Of a stretch of DNA of 64,000 nucleotides, positions 47,001-58,328 are shown piece after piece. The notes below the pieces were generated by a model. The model saw only the letters and a list, made by a program, of their open reading frames with translations. It was not told where the DNA came from and made no database searches. The stretch comes from Sisyra terminalis (lineage: Eukaryota; Arthropoda; Insecta; Neuroptera; Sisyridae), in assembly GCA_958496175.1 (NCBI GenBank), contig OY292278.1:48856001-48920000 (forward strand), given 5' to 3'. Each line of letters begins with the position of its first letter. Positions within the stretch are counted from its first letter, which is position 1. The position numbers were made by a program, and so were the translations under genes.

Positions 47001-50000
47001 ATTGGAAGAGAAGATAAAAATTATTATCATTAGAGCGCTAGTGATTATTTGTGTTAATTTTATGGCTTGAGCAGAAAATTAAACAAACAAAAAATCATTT
47101 TTTGACAACTAAAACCGGTGACATATGATACGAATTCGCTATAGTCGTGAAATTCAATTTATCCAGGATAAATTTTCGTACTTTAATCAATATTTTGTAC
47201 CTACGAAATGAGTTTCATACTAATTAATGAGACTATCGACAAAAGTTCAATTATTATTCGAATTTTTACCATTTCACCTGACGCCATCTAAGAGAAATTT
47301 CTTAGAACTTGTAGTCAACATAGGTACAAGTTAAATGTTGAATAACTTTTAATGGAGTGATTTAATCGAAAATTCATAAGAAACCTTTTGTAGAGCGTTA
47401 TATTTTACGTCAGAATAGTTTAATCTTAAATCTTTTCATACATTTGTTTCTGAGAAAAAAAATTAAAAGTAAAAAGTAAAATAATCCCATGTTATTTAAA
47501 TGGTAAAAGTAACATGATTCCGGCACGGTTTAATAAAGAAATTAAGAGCTTAATTGTATTGGATATTTTTTTTTTATATCTTAAACTAAAAATTCAGGGG
47601 GCGATCGCTGTAAAAAAATCAATTTGGAAAATAACGGACACTGTAATGACTATTGTATTGGCCGTTGAAAATAGCCGTTTTCTTGCGATCGCAAGTATGT
47701 TTTCGACACAAGAAAAAGATACAAACAATCTTTGAATCGGATTGTATATCGTGACAAAATTTCAGCTAAATCGATGCCGAACTTTTTGAGTTTTTGAAAT
47801 CAACCCAAACCAATATAAAAATTTTATATATATAGATAAAAGATAAATTATTCATTGTTTAATTAAATCAGAGGTTGTCAAAGGTAGCCAACTCGCGGAC
47901 CACAAAAAGCACCTTTGACAATTTTTTCGACCCGCGATTTGCATCAGGCTTTTATAAAATGTATACCTTTTATAAAGACCAAATTGGTGAAAACCGAAAT
48001 ATTAAAATGATTACAGTGTATCTAAATTGAGTATGGAGAATTTGAGATATAACTTCAAAAGAGGCTCCCGGAGTTATGATGCATTTCCGAAGTGGCCCGC
48101 AATATCATTTGTATAGGCCACCCCTGAATTCATGTATGCTAATTTTTCGATATCTTAAAAAAGAACATACATTTTTAATTAAAGAATCCAATTTATATCC
48201 AATTAATGGATGTCCATTTGATAATTTTAATCGGGCTTCTTCTAAATGCAACTTTTATTATTAATAATTAAACGTAAATAGGCAACCTTTTCTTCCGAAG
48301 AAAAATTAGTTGAACTTGATTACAAAGTTTCTATCAAATCATTAAAGCTGTCTTTAAATTGGAACCATAAGTGAAATCAGAATAAAATACTGGTACAACT
48401 ATTAAGATTAGACATGTCTGTGACCTTCCTTATATTTTTTTTTTGGCCAAACACTAAGATGTACCTGAAAACATAATATTATCGAATTCGATTAACCTGT
48501 TCTTCAATCATACGGTAGAATTCAGATAGACAAATATTAAAGTACAATTTTTTTGACCTTTGCTCCATAATCACCGTTATTATGAGCAAAATCGAATAAA
48601 TTCCAAACAAGTGTGAAATTGAAAAGAATTTTACCTGTTCTCAACATGTGATAATAAATATTATGGTAATGAGAAAAATGCAGATTCAAAGTTGTAATTT
48701 ATGAAATCGGAAAAAGGTGTTAATGTATTTGTAATTGACAACAAATAATAAATGCCTGAAACTGGTTTCAAATTCCTTAAACGACATATTTAAAGCTGCA
48801 ATTTTCTCATTTTGGCCTTCAAGTTTTAACTATGTTATTTCATATCACCAATTGAGCATATACTTGAATTTTTTGTATATATAAACAATATAGCTGATTC
48901 CCGCGACTTCGTCTGCGTAACGTAGGAATAGATTATATTTTCTTTTCAGATTTGCTATTTGTATTGGTATATGAAAATTTTTATTTCTCTTATTTCTTTT
49001 ATGAAAAACATAATCATACTTGAAAACACTATTTTGTCGACTTTAAAAAAACATATTTAATATACTGAAAATTTAATATAGCCTATGTTCAACGGAGATA
49101 GTGTAGCTTTCCAACAGTAAAAGAATTTTTCAAATCGGTCAAGTAGTTTCGGAGTCTATTCAATGCAACCAAACAATCAAATCGTTCCTCTTTATAATAT
49201 TAGAGTAGATTGGTCTTGGTTAGGGATTAAAAAAAGAACTATTTTGTGTAGGCAACTGGGCATACGAACATGTAATGATGGTTGCCTAGACACACTAGTT
49301 TATCAAATTGAAATAAATAGACAAACTCATTTAATCACCCAAAAAAAAATAATAATTAATCGTTTTTAAGGTAAATAAAATTCAAGGTAAATGACTCATA
49401 ACAAAGGTAAACAATTACAACCACACGTAAATATCAATTCATACGCACACACGTATACACACAATTAACAACACTCTCTTATCAAAACCCATTAACTTCA
49501 ACATATTGACAAAATTACTATTCATCCATTAATTATGTAAATACTGAGTAAATAATAAAGAAAGAAAAAAAATCAACACTCACGTTTCGTATCGACTTTG
49601 TAGTAACTCGTATATTTTTGGTAAAATGATGACACAAATATCCAAACTCCACAATGAACTGGAAAAAGAAAATTAAAATAAATTACCGCAGGTCAATTTC
49701 CTTGAAAGCAATTTCATTTATTAATCTATTTAAAATAACATAATTTAGCCAGAGGTGAACGCTCCCGCTGCAAATGTAGTTTAAGTAAGCAAATTACATT
49801 TGAAAGGTCATTCTCAAAAACCATAACGCCTCCAAGGCGAGGGACTATCGTTAACGTTTCTTGACCCCGTGCAAACAATTTGAGCCCAATTAAATTCGTG
49901 TTGCTGTTAATGAAATTAACTTACGTTTTTAAGGCCATAATTCCTAGAATATCCACTAAAATGGCGAGATCGTTGATGGCAATTGCACTTTCCAACGCTG

Positions 50001-53000
50001 ATTTCACCCCCTTGTTTTGCCACACGGAGTAAAAGACTTGCAGACTTCGTGTTCGGTTTTTCAGCACGGTTATCATTGGCTCGTGACCACGCATTATTCC
50101 GCCAACCACTTCAGCCTCGGACATGTTGGTGGCTTTTTGTGTATCACCAAAATACGAGTTTTTCTGAAACAGAGATGAAAAAAAAAATTATTTTCCACAT
50201 GAATCTACCAAGAAAGTTGACTATATAAGAGTTGGCAGAATTAAAACTTATCATCTTTATTATTCCTTAACACCCGTTACTTCGCCTGCATGACTTAAAC
50301 TTAATTATCACCAACATAGAGATTGTTATTTTGCTTCATTTAGAGCAGACTTAAGAATATAAGTCACAATTATATTGATCAGAAAACTCGGAAAACCAGC
50401 TTAAGATTTTTCCTAAGACTTATATCGACTGACATATCAAAATTGCGGGCATATTCCAAATAATTCGAAAATAATCACAAAATTTATCAAATATGCATTA
50501 TACCTTTTCCACGGTTATTACCCAAATAGTAGTTAAGAATATCTTTCACATAAATTTCAATAGATGATAAAATTCAGATCTCAGCTTTTATTAAATAAGA
50601 ATACAATTCAGGTTGTTTAAGATCGGTTTTTTTATTTAATATTTTTTAATATTCAAATTAGCTACGTTTCGTTACGTATCGTAACTTCATCAGACTTCTT
50701 GAATCACGTAACGAAACTAATTTGAATATTATATAAAAAAAAAACGATCTTAAACAACCTGAATTGTCTTCTTATTCATGAATTTTACGTTATGTTAAAA
50801 TCTACTTTTCTTAAATTGCAATAGTTCAAATATTGGTTTTAATTCGTAACTTCGATAGTTTCATGCTTCCCCATAGTATGTAGTAACGTCCCTATTTTCC
50901 CCAAGGGTCCAAAAAATGTCCTTCTTTAACTAATTTCTATAATTTTATACAATTTTCAAGAAACCACGTTGCTAGAAAAGTATTTCAAACTTACCGGTAA
51001 AAAATCACTGAAATCCAACCCGACCGGCTTATCAACCGAGACAGGTACGTATTCCTTCGCTCGAATCTTTTCGTCATTGTCAATCGGATTAATTTTCCCC
51101 GAACTCCCGAAATCCCGCACACTGGACTTATTATTGCCCAAACCATTGTTTCTGGGTGTCACATAAATGTCGACAGGAACAGGCGGTGGTGCGGCTGTCG
51201 AACGCAACGGTTTACCACCCTGCGTCGTATTCGGATTTCTACTAGAAGAATGATGATTTTGTATTTTCGATATTCGGTTATTGGTTAAACGCGAACTAAT
51301 CTCTTTTCGCGAGGTAAGCGGCGCGTTTGTGGTTAGGCCCCGATTAAACGAGTTACTTCGCGTTATGTTCCCCGTACGATTAATATTAACTTCTGACACA
51401 CTATGTTTTAGTCCGGTTAGCCCGAAACCGTTACTAGTTATATTATTGTTACTATTATTATTATCTTTGCATGAGTTTTGGCGTCGTATTAGATTATGTT
51501 TATGAGTGGTTGGTGGCGATGATGGGATCGATGATGGTGATTTTATCCGATTTGGTCGCACCAGTGTTATGGATTCGGGTGAGTTGGATTGTGATTTTGG
51601 TGACGAGTCGTTTAATTGATTATTTTTATTAACTAGACTTATGCTAACGGGTTCGGAAGGTTTGAGACGAGTTTTAAATATATTTTCTAGATTTGATATT
51701 GACCGATTGTAGTTGGGTCCGGAGGTAGATAGGGTTGGAAACGAGGAAGCATGCTGTTCCTGTTGAATTGGCGCTTTTGAATGATATGAGTGAACATCTT
51801 CAGCGGCTGGCAGTTCCAAACTGTGACTTTGATGTTGCAACGATGCACTTCCACTACTTGGCATTTCAAGACTACTTAATGATAAATATTCTGGTTCCGA
51901 GTGGGAAACTGGAAGAAGAATTTGGGGTTTTGTTGGATCTAGAAACAAACATCAAACATCAAAAACTAAATCAATTTTTTTCTTCAACCCTCAAATACCT
52001 ATTAAATCATCCGAAGGTTCCGCAAAAGGTTCAGCAGGAGGCGGAGTTCTTGTAACTATAAAAAAATAACCAAATTATTCCTGTTTTTCTCGGAATGATT
52101 TCCAAAACTTACGGCTCCTATTTGGTTGAAACACTTCCTTATAGCCAGTAACATTGGTTATTTCTGCGCCACCCGCTTCTTCTTCGGGATCAGTTCCTGA
52201 CGTAGATTCCTCTATGGTTTTGACTTGAGGTATTGATTTGGGAGACAAAGCTACGGATCGTTCTCGAGAAAAGCTACGTCGTACTGTTTCTCTGGTGAAC
52301 GTTGATGTTGTGTTACAAATTTGTTGCGGGTCTAATGGGTCACCAAAAGGTTGAATTTTGTTAATTACTACTACATATAACAAAATATTTGCCATATGAT
52401 AGGAAGCACCAATCTAAAACAAGGAAAAAAATAAGATTTTCATTTAAGTGTGATACTAAACGAGTCTTTTTTTACCAATTGATTTTGAGCCGTTGCAATG
52501 TCATGAACTCGTCCCCATGCTACGGGAACGGTGTCCAAAGTTCGGGCTGGTTCCCAGCCTAATACTCGTAGTCCTTCGGCCGATCCTGTATATAGACATT
52601 CTCCTCCAGGATGAAACGTTAAACACCTCACAGATCCGGCATCTCGTTCAGTAGAAACCAACTAAATATTGTTTTTTTATTAAAATTATTGTTTTAAAAC
52701 TCAAGAATAGAAGGTCATACTTGAAAACTTTCTAGTTCCCAAAAGTTTACGGTTCGATCAGCACTGCCGCTGGCCAAAAGGAATTCGTTTGGATGAAATT
52801 CAACGGAGGTGACCGCACTCGTATGGTCGGTGAATTCTTTTAAAATTCTTCCCATGCGTAGGTCCCAAACTTTGACTGAGCCCTCTTCGCCACCGGAGGC
52901 TATCCATTGGCCATCGGGACTGAATTTCAGGCTCATTACACTCATTCTGTGACTTCGATATGTGAATATACAGCCTTTTCGTCGAGTGTCCCACAGTTTA

Positions 53001-53763
53001 ATCACTGTATCATGACTTCCTGAAGCCAAGAAATCCCCGTAGGGGTGAAAATCCGTGCATTTGATTCCCCCTTTATGGCCTGTTAAGGTTCGTACAAGTT
53101 TGGCCGCCTCGAGATCCCAAATTTTAATGGCTCCAGTTTGCGAACCCGCACATACTAATTCCTCGGTATAGTTAAAACGCACAGCCTCTATTGGTGTCGA
53201 GTGGCCGCTCAGGCTCATAATACAGTTTTGCTTCCCCACGGCCCATAGATTGACCTTTTTGTCATCGCCACCGGTCACCAGCACCCGACCCGACTTATGA
53301 CCAAGGGCTAAACAGTTAACATTGGCTTCATGTGCCGTAAATTCTTCTGTGGAAAAAAAAAATGAAAAATTTGAAATTGTTTTTTTCTCAATTAAGACAT
53401 TTTGCTCGTTTCCTCTTAATCATCCGAGTATTCAAGTAGATTCGTTCTCAAGTACACAATAGGCGATTTATGCTAATTATAAACGCATTGTTTCAAGATT
53501 CACTCAATTGAAGAATGAAGAAAGAAAAAAAAACAATGAGATTCGGAGCGGATGATAAAAAAATTTCGTAATGTCTAGTCTTCTAGGGATTTTTGGTTGA
53601 AAAAATTAAAATTTCACGTAAAATTTTATTACAAGGACCAAACAAAAAAACATCTGTTTAGGGAAGTGCATAGAGAACATTTTCCAAAAAAAAAAAAGAA
53701 GATCTCAAGAATTATCCCTGTTTCCTTACGTAATTTCCATGAGCGTTTCGATGATGAGGCCAT
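32093..53763 (-). CDS. KATNB1: Katanin p80 WD40-containing subunit B1, nine coding exons, 904 aa
   Basis: Katanin p80 targets and regulates the p60 AAA ATPase that severs microtubules. Minus-strand exons: 53763-53730 ([11 protein letters not shown]), 53346-52721, 52661-52476, 52413-52113, 52055-51999, 51938-50995, 50163-49925, 49658-49584, 32345-32093. The sum is 2715 nt with all phases matching and GT-AG at each junction. Exons 1-3 encode the N-terminal WD40 propeller ([49 protein letters not shown]). Exons 4-6 are a long Ser/Pro/Asn-rich linker with EVFQPNRS and the conserved DFLP at its end. Exons 7-9 form the con80 domain that binds p60 ([56 protein letters not shown]). At 904 residues it is much longer than the vertebrate protein (about 655), mainly through the linker. 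Confidence 0.93.
32678..32897. mobile_element. Short hAT-type MITE
   Basis: CAGTGATTCCCAAAGTTT at the left and CAGTTTGAGAAATGACAC at the right resemble hAT ends (CAGTGNTTCCCAAACT). A lone end, AGTTTGAGAACCACTGG, lies nearby at 32522. Confidence 0.5.
32952..33182. mobile_element. MITE with GTTTATTTTGAAAGTG ends, copy 1
   Basis: GTTTATTTTGAAAGTG..TAAGTCCAT at the left is mirrored by ATGGACTTA..CACTTTCAAAATAAAC at the right. A second copy of the whole 230-bp element lies at 45357-45596, same orientation and about 90 percent alike. Confidence 0.75.
33346..33995. mobile_element. hAT-type MITE, 650 bp
   Basis: CAGTGCTTCCCAAACTGG opens it and GTTTGAGAAGCACTG closes it. The 8-bp flanks CTTCAGAT and CTTTAGAG agree at six positions. 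No transposase frame is recognised. Confidence 0.6.
33980..35150. repeat. Tandem duplication of a 573-bp unit starting at the hAT MITE end
   Basis: GTTTGAGAAGCACT begins at 33981 and again at 34554. Both units continue through TTAGAGTACTAATTTCCAAA, ATCGCCAACTTTCGATATTC, TCATCTCCTGGAGCTTATTA and GGGGTATAATAACTTGTTTT. The second unit ends near 35150. Confidence 0.8.
36182..36413. mobile_element. hAT-type MITE with CCTTAGA target duplication
   Basis: CATTGTTTCCTAACC (36190 on) and GGTTAGGAACCGCTG (to 36405) form the ends. The 8-bp flanks CCTTAGAC (36182-36189) and CCTTAGAG (36406-36413) differ at one base. Inside are GGGGGTCCGCG repeats in both arms. Confidence 0.75.
36718..37574. mobile_element. 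Fold-back MITE (family P, copy 7)
   Basis: TCTCTTGCACTTTGGAATTT at the left is mirrored near 37380-37410, and the arms pair down to a centre near 37075 (CTTAGGACCTGTGAAAAATA mirrored). The right end is CAGTCTA. It is the fuller relative of 6580-7268. The piece beyond 37410 has no left partner, so the left end was lost. Confidence 0.72.
38281..39818. mobile_element. Retroelement-like repeat with AGCTGATCCTCGCGACTTCG start
   Basis: It opens with AGCTGATCCTCGCGACTTCG and closes after CAGACAGACAGACAGACA and TTTTATATATTAGTTTAGAT. This head and tail pair is widespread in insect genomes as a non-coding repeat. A shorter copy lies at 48890-49215. No reverse transcriptase is visible, so I leave the class open (SINE or LINE 3' part). 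Confidence 0.55.
40727..40763 (-). ncRNA. Hammerhead ribozyme motif, B2 left arm (complete)
   Basis: Identical over the 37-nt core to the B1 left-arm motif: AGC, CTGATGA, GTTACG-ATA-CGTAAC, GAAACGTA, GCT. Confidence 0.77.
40859..40895 (+). ncRNA. Hammerhead ribozyme motif, B2 right arm (stem I changed)
   Basis: Core CTGATGA, stem II and GAAACGTA are intact. The closing GCT reads GAT, weakening stem I. Confidence 0.72.
42015..42429. mobile_element. TTAA-flanked MITE (T2) with GGGGTTACATGGGTTT ends
   Basis: TTAA (42015-42018), then GGGGTTACATGGGTTT; at the right AAACCCATGTAACCCC, then TTAA (42426-42429). The target is the piggyBac-type tetranucleotide. An inner TTTCGAGAAAAACGCG block is shared with the 1.5-kb element at 19957, so they appear related. 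Confidence 0.75.
42420..43880. repeat. 357-bp tandem repeat array, about four units
   Basis: AATGCCAGCGATCGACC starts at 42594, 42951, 43308 and 43666, giving periods of 357, 357 and 358. Units share TTAAATTGAGAACTTCACCC and AATCAGTAATATTCGTTGTA. Inner units are nearly identical and the outer ones more diverged, typical of unequal crossing-over. It begins next to the right end of T2. Confidence 0.88.
45357..45596. mobile_element. MITE with GTTTATTTTGAAAGTG-type ends, copy 2
   Basis: Second copy of the element at 32952-33182; it keeps the mirrored ends AAGTCCATTTCAAG and CTTGAAATGGACTT better than copy 1. A lone hAT-like end (GTTGAGAAGCACTG) lies downstream at 45658. Confidence 0.75.
46614..47645. 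mobile_element. TA-flanked fold-back MITE (family P, copy 4)
   Basis: TAGGGTGTCCGTTATTTCC at the left against GGAAAATAACGGACACTGTA at the right, TA-flanked. Arms mirror GCGATCGCCCCCTGAATTTT, GGCACGG and TTAAATAACATGG and meet near 47130. The family block CGCTCTACAAAAAAGGTCTC is at 46861. Confidence 0.78.
47869..48126. mobile_element. hAT-type MITE, CAGAGGTTGTCAAAGG end
   Basis: CAGAGGTTGTCAAAGGTAGCC opens it and GGCCACCCCTG closes it, like common hAT ends. GCGGACC and GTGGCCCGC lie inside the arms. Flanks AATTAAAT and AATTCATG agree only partly. Confidence 0.5.
48283..48885 (-). repeat. Interspersed repeat of unknown class, copy 2 (inverted relative to 5465-6095)
   Basis: See the copy at 5465-6095. 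The upstream end (TTGAATTTTTTGTATATATA) abuts the repeat at 48890. Confidence 0.6.
48890..49215. mobile_element. Retroelement-like repeat, short copy of the 38281 family
   Basis: It opens with AGCTGATTCCCGCGACTTCG and closes after CAAATCGGTCAAGTAGTTTC and TTATAATATTAGAGTAGAT, internally deleted compared with 38281-39818. Confidence 0.55.
50558..50776. mobile_element. Family B palindromic element, copy B3 (reduced), in a katanin intron
   Basis: The left end AATAGATGATAAAATTCAG and arm TTCAGGTTGTTTAAGATCGG are mirrored by CGATCTTAAACAACCTGAA at the right. The right arm lost the CTGATGA part. Possible 9-bp target duplication: CATAAATTT (50549-50557) and CATGAATTT (50777-50785). It lies in the intron between coding exons 6 and 7. 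Confidence 0.75.
50660..50696 (-). ncRNA. Hammerhead ribozyme motif, B3 left arm
   Basis: CTGATGA, GTTACG-ATA-CGTAAC and GAAACGTA are intact. Stem I reads AGT with GCT, still pairable through a G-U wobble. It lies on the sense strand of katanin p80. Confidence 0.72.
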
Positions 53764-54965
53764 TTTTTCATGGAAAATGCAATGGGAAAACGATGAGATG
53801 CATTCACTATTTCACTGTCAACAGGAACATTTCTGATTATTTTCCACATCAACTATGCAATTTTTAATGCCAAAAATAAATACAAACAACACACATGTGT
53901 GTGGTGGCCACACAAAATAAGACAAAAAATCAATCACTTCCCGCTTTATTTATCGTATGCGTCACGTTCCCGACTTAATTTATTGAATTTTTTCAAACGT
54001 TTTGATTATTCGACTCAATATCCTTGACATGAAAATGCCAAAAATGGCATGTTTTAGTAATAAGTCTACGGAATTATTATTAAAGGAAAGCTGTCAGACT
54101 ACTTCATCACATGTGGCAAACTTAACGCAAATCAACAATGCAATGAGTACAGCTGCGATTCGGAAAACAATGACAATCACTAAAATCCCTATATTTAAAA
54201 AACTGCTTAAAAAATGGCCAGGTCAAACGAATAATTTAAGTGACAATTCCGGTCGTAAACATCAAAAACAAAGATAGAGCATATGTAAACAACAATAGTA
54301 GAAGAAAGATAAATATTGATACGTATCTCCAAAGCTCAAGGAACGTATCTATTGCATTTCAAATCTACTATTAAATTAAAAATAATTTAAATTAATTTGA
54401 ATTATTAACTAAATTTGTTCAAATCATTTACTATTGATTCAGTTATTTAAATATAGCCTTTAAACAAATAGCATTAATACAATAAAACTTGATACAACTC
54501 TATAAATAGCGATCCCTCTAAAGTTTATCTTTATTTCTTTTTAAATTATATTTATATTAAATTTCAGCGATAAATTTACGGAAATTTAATTCTAAATTTC
54601 AAAATTTTCATGGAAAAATTTAGCGTTTTCAACGTTTTCATTCTCCTACTTCGATTTTTATATTGTTATAACCACAACCACCTGACAGAAGTCAGTGAAA
54701 CGTCAATTTGAAAGTATCAGCCACAAACCGATTTGATTTAGTGAAATTTGTACATTTTTAAGAAAAGAAAAATTATTTTTTTTGTAATCTTAGAATGATA
54801 AGATAACGTTTTTTTGAATAAATTTCAAGTTCCGGCAGTGATTATTCTTTCGGTGCTTTCCAAGCGATTTTCATTGTGACGCGTGGACAATTTATTGCCC
54901 TGATTATTACAGGAAATTGCAATAATTTGTTTATTAGTAATTTGTTTAAATAAACTACATCAACA
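53764..54965. promoter_or_regulatory. Divergent intergenic region between katanin p80 and MPDU1
   Basis: The two start codons point away from each other over 1.2 kb, so this holds both promoters. The stretch next to MPDU1 (54650-54960) is less AT-rich, with no clear TATA box. No further gene is seen; the 91-codon frame at 54002 has no family features. Confidence 0.5.
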
Positions 54966-56184
54966 ATGAGTTTCATTAAGCCATTGGCTTTGATTTTGTT
55001 AACCGAGGAGTGTTTCGAAAAGTATTTTTTTGAATTCGATTTTTTCGATGGTAAATGTTTATTTTATGTTTAAAAAACATGATTTTCTTTTTTTGCCCTT
55101 TAATTTGAATGAACGAAAAAAGTCACAAGTTTCTTTGCACGCTTATTAATTTTTCTTTTCTCTTCTCTAGCTAGCTAGAACCCAGGATCAAGAGTTTTAT
55201 GAACAACGGGTATTCATATAAATACCCCCGTTTAAAAAAGGCATTTAAAAACATTTTAAATGTAATTATTTCAAAATGGCTTTAAATTTATTTTTTTGTT
55301 TTAATCGCTTTATTCAGTAGGATTTAAATGAAATATCTTGTATTAAAGATAATATTTCATATATTGCATTAATATATGGTCAAGAGTATAAGATATGATT
55401 AAGAAACTATCGCAATTTTTACCCTTTTTTTGTATTATAATAATTTTATACATCTTTAATTTTCACGAGCAATGATCCTTTAACATTTTTTGTGTGTAAA
55501 TTGGTTGATTAATCAAGCAAATAATAAATTGTTACACTTTCAGGGCCATGTTTCAAGGCATCGTTAAGCAAAGCGCTCGGTTTTGCCATTATTGCCGGTT
55601 CCGTATTGGTCAAATTACCGCAAATTCTGAAATTGTACAAAAATAAGAGTGGAGCTGGTCTCAATATGCTTGGAGTTGCCATGGAACTATTGGCAATCAC
55701 CATCAATGCTTCGTACAATTTTGTCAATGGATTTCCATTTTCGGCGTGGGGTGATGGTTTTATGCTGGCGGTTCAAACCGCCATTATTGCGTACCTGGTG
55801 CTGCACTACAATGGACAAGCGCAACAAGGCGCTCTTTTCATTGTTGTCTATGTGGCATTTTGTTTCATGATGGCATCGATGGTTCCGCTGAAAGTGTTGT
55901 GGACATTGCAAGGATGTAATTTGCCAATAATACTTAGTGGAAAATTAATTCAAGCCAAGGAGAATTATAAGAATGGAAACACTGGACAATTGTCGGCGGC
56001 AACGGTGTTTATGTTGACTGGCGGATCAACGGCGAGGATTTTCACCTCTGTTCAGGAAACTGGGGATCCTATGATGATTGTTACGTATGGATTTGCAACA
56101 ATGGCAAATTTAGTTCTTGCTGCTCAAATGATTTATTACTGGAATGTTGACGTTTCCAAACAATCGTCTAAAAAAACCAACTAA
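54966..56184 (+). CDS. MPDU1: MPDU1 homologue (mannose-P-dolichol utilization defect 1), PQ-loop membrane protein
   Basis: Two exons, 54966-55050 (ends GAT G before GTAAATG) and 55544-56184 (after CACTTTCAG), join in phase to 726 nt, 241 residues. MPDU1 is an endoplasmic reticulum protein of about 247 residues needed for use of dolichol-linked mannose and glucose in glycosylation. Visible marks: GPCFKASLSKALGFAIIAGS, the PQ-loop signature LVKLPQILKLYKNKSGAG, GFPFSAWGD, HYNGQAQQG, then NGNTGQLSAATVFMLTGGST and ARIFTSVQETGDPMM in the second loop. Seven hydrophobic helices are expected, and the tail is Lys/Ser-rich. It is convergent with alpha-SNAP 2.1 kb away. Confidence 0.95.
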
Positions 56185-58328
56185 GGCATCAATATATTTC
56201 TAGTCTTTATTTAATTAAAATAAATATTGTATTGAGGATAATAGTTTAATTTTTATATCAGGTTACGGTTTAGTTAAAATCAGATAATGCATAGAGATAT
56301 TAGAAGAGTGATTCAGGGTTTAAATATCTTTTTTTTTTCTAAGAAACGGTCGTCGAAAGATTTAGTACAAAAGTAACATATGCAATTATATTGCGTTGGG
56401 TAAAAAATAAAGTAAGGAAGCAATTATTCCTATTTTAAATCCGGACCAGATTTCGGAAGATGAAGAATTACCATTCTTACCTAATTACTCTTACAAAATT
56501 TTGTAAAATTAATTTTAAAAAAAAAAATACCAAAATTCTATAGAAATTGAGTTAATCTCGGAATCATTCGTAATTTCAAGGCCGTTTTCAAAAGAGAAAT
56601 ACCGGTTTTTGCGACAAAGGTATTTAATTAAATTAATTAAGAGACTGAAAATATTTTCTTTTTGATGAGATATTTGTAAAAAAAAAAATGTGAAAGAAAA
56701 GACGAATGCAAATTTTAATTCTATTTCAATAAAAGATGATATTATTTAATTGTTTTATTATTATTCAAATTTTTACACATATCGTTAACAATACGTTAAT
56801 AGTTATGAATTATATTGTTTTATTAACAGAGCGAAAAGCTACGCCAAATCCTTAGAATTTTTTTTTTTTTTTGATAAATACAAGAATTATTCACTTAGAA
56901 TTTGTTTTGTTTTTTTCAAAATTAAAATAAAAAAATCAACTTTTCCCCGATTTTTTCCCCCATTTTATTACGCTATAATTCTAAAAACCAAATCAGTAAT
57001 CAAAGTAAAAGTTCCTATTTCTTTTCTGTACAAAAATTTATGCTTAAAACTCTAATAAATCACAAATTATAAAATAATTTCAACATAATATACAAATAAA
57101 TAAGAATTGTCCTTAACTTTTTGTTTTTTTTTTAATATGATCAACAAGTTTTCCAAGAAAAAAAAATAAATGAGATTTTTTAGGCTTTCTATATTTAGTA
57201 GTCGATAATTCAAGTTGTAATAGATTAAGAGGGACACGTGTACTTTATATAATTACAAAACAGTTTTGTAGAAATTCAATGAACTTTCTACGACGTTTTC
57301 CTACCAATTATTATTATTTGCTTACTAAAAAATGGGATCCTTAGTATTTACATTATTTAAATTGATTCAAATTATAGTTGCGATGATTCATGACGAGGTG
57401 ATGCAATGTGCACAGCAATCGACACTACCTTTTTATTATTTAGTTTAATGTCTCAAATAAATTCAATATTTTTTTTCTTTTATCTAAAACGGTGCAGAGG
57501 TATTTTATTTTTATATTATACGTTATAAATTCTAATTATCATGCCTGGTTATATGTACGGCTAAATAACATGTGTTAAGCATTAACAGTTTCTAAAATTT
57601 AAGTCACGTATGAAATTGATCACGGATATATTTTTTTTTCCAATTCAATTGATAAATATATTATTGGTACAATACTATATACTAAAACAGAAACACATAA
57701 AATTTAAATAAAAAAGACTGTAAGGCTTCGAATATAACATGCACCTATGAACAATACGCATCCTTAACTATCAAAATTACACAAAATTTTATTGCAGAAA
57801 TGGATTTTTTTTTAGGTGAAATCTAGCTGAATGCCCTGAGGGAAGAGCCAATATCACCTCCTCCAATCACTCTGAATTATTGCAAATATTTTAGAAACAT
57901 TTTGCGCATTATATTAAAAGTTTTACGCTTTAACTTCAATTATGAACGTCTTTGATACTTTCTGATCATTACCAAACCCAAAAATCGATTCAATTGGAAG
58001 GTCACTTTGACTTTCTATCAAAAATTGCATCGTAAAACCTCGAATTTAATGCACACCTCTAAGTGACATTGAAACACTTGTAAAAAGTGCTTACAAAAAA
58101 AAAAATGTGAACGAACTGAAAACATAACGTGAAAAGCTGCGTATTATATTCGAAGTTTTACGATATATTGAATCAAATTTTATAAACAAGCATCATAAAA
58201 TTTTCAACTAATAAGTAACACGTGAACCAAATAAAACGAGTAACAAGTGAAATTAATTATTAATAGACTAAAAATATTTTCTTAAAGGACTTTAGATGAA
58301 GACTTGTTTCTTCGATAAAATATCTAAT
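56185..58328. other. Convergent intergenic region, nothing recognised
   Basis: It holds the 3' ends of MPDU1 (AATAAA-like sites near 56219) and alpha-SNAP. The middle is AT-rich without long frames, palindromes or repeats known elsewhere in the window. Confidence 0.5.

Larger units (their letters stand above)
32346..49583 (-). other. 17.2-kb last intron of katanin p80, packed with repeats
   Basis: Donor GTGAGTG at 49583 and acceptor TTGTTTCAG at 32346 join AC to A (a Thr codon), giving SRYET then YMQTGC, which matches the family consensus across the junction. Elements inside are listed separately. Stretches with nothing recognised: 35151-36181, 37575-38280, 39819-40514, 41067-42014, 44211-45356, 45597-46613, 49216-49583. 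43880-44210 is less AT-rich and unassigned. All longer frames in the intron lack family features. Confidence 0.8.

Noticed and set aside
54831..54880. Minus-strand ATG AAA ATC GCT TGG AAA as first exon of katanin p80
   Set aside because: It has no usable GT donor and meets a stop at once. The ATG at 53763 gives SSSKRSWKL with a good donor and correct phase.
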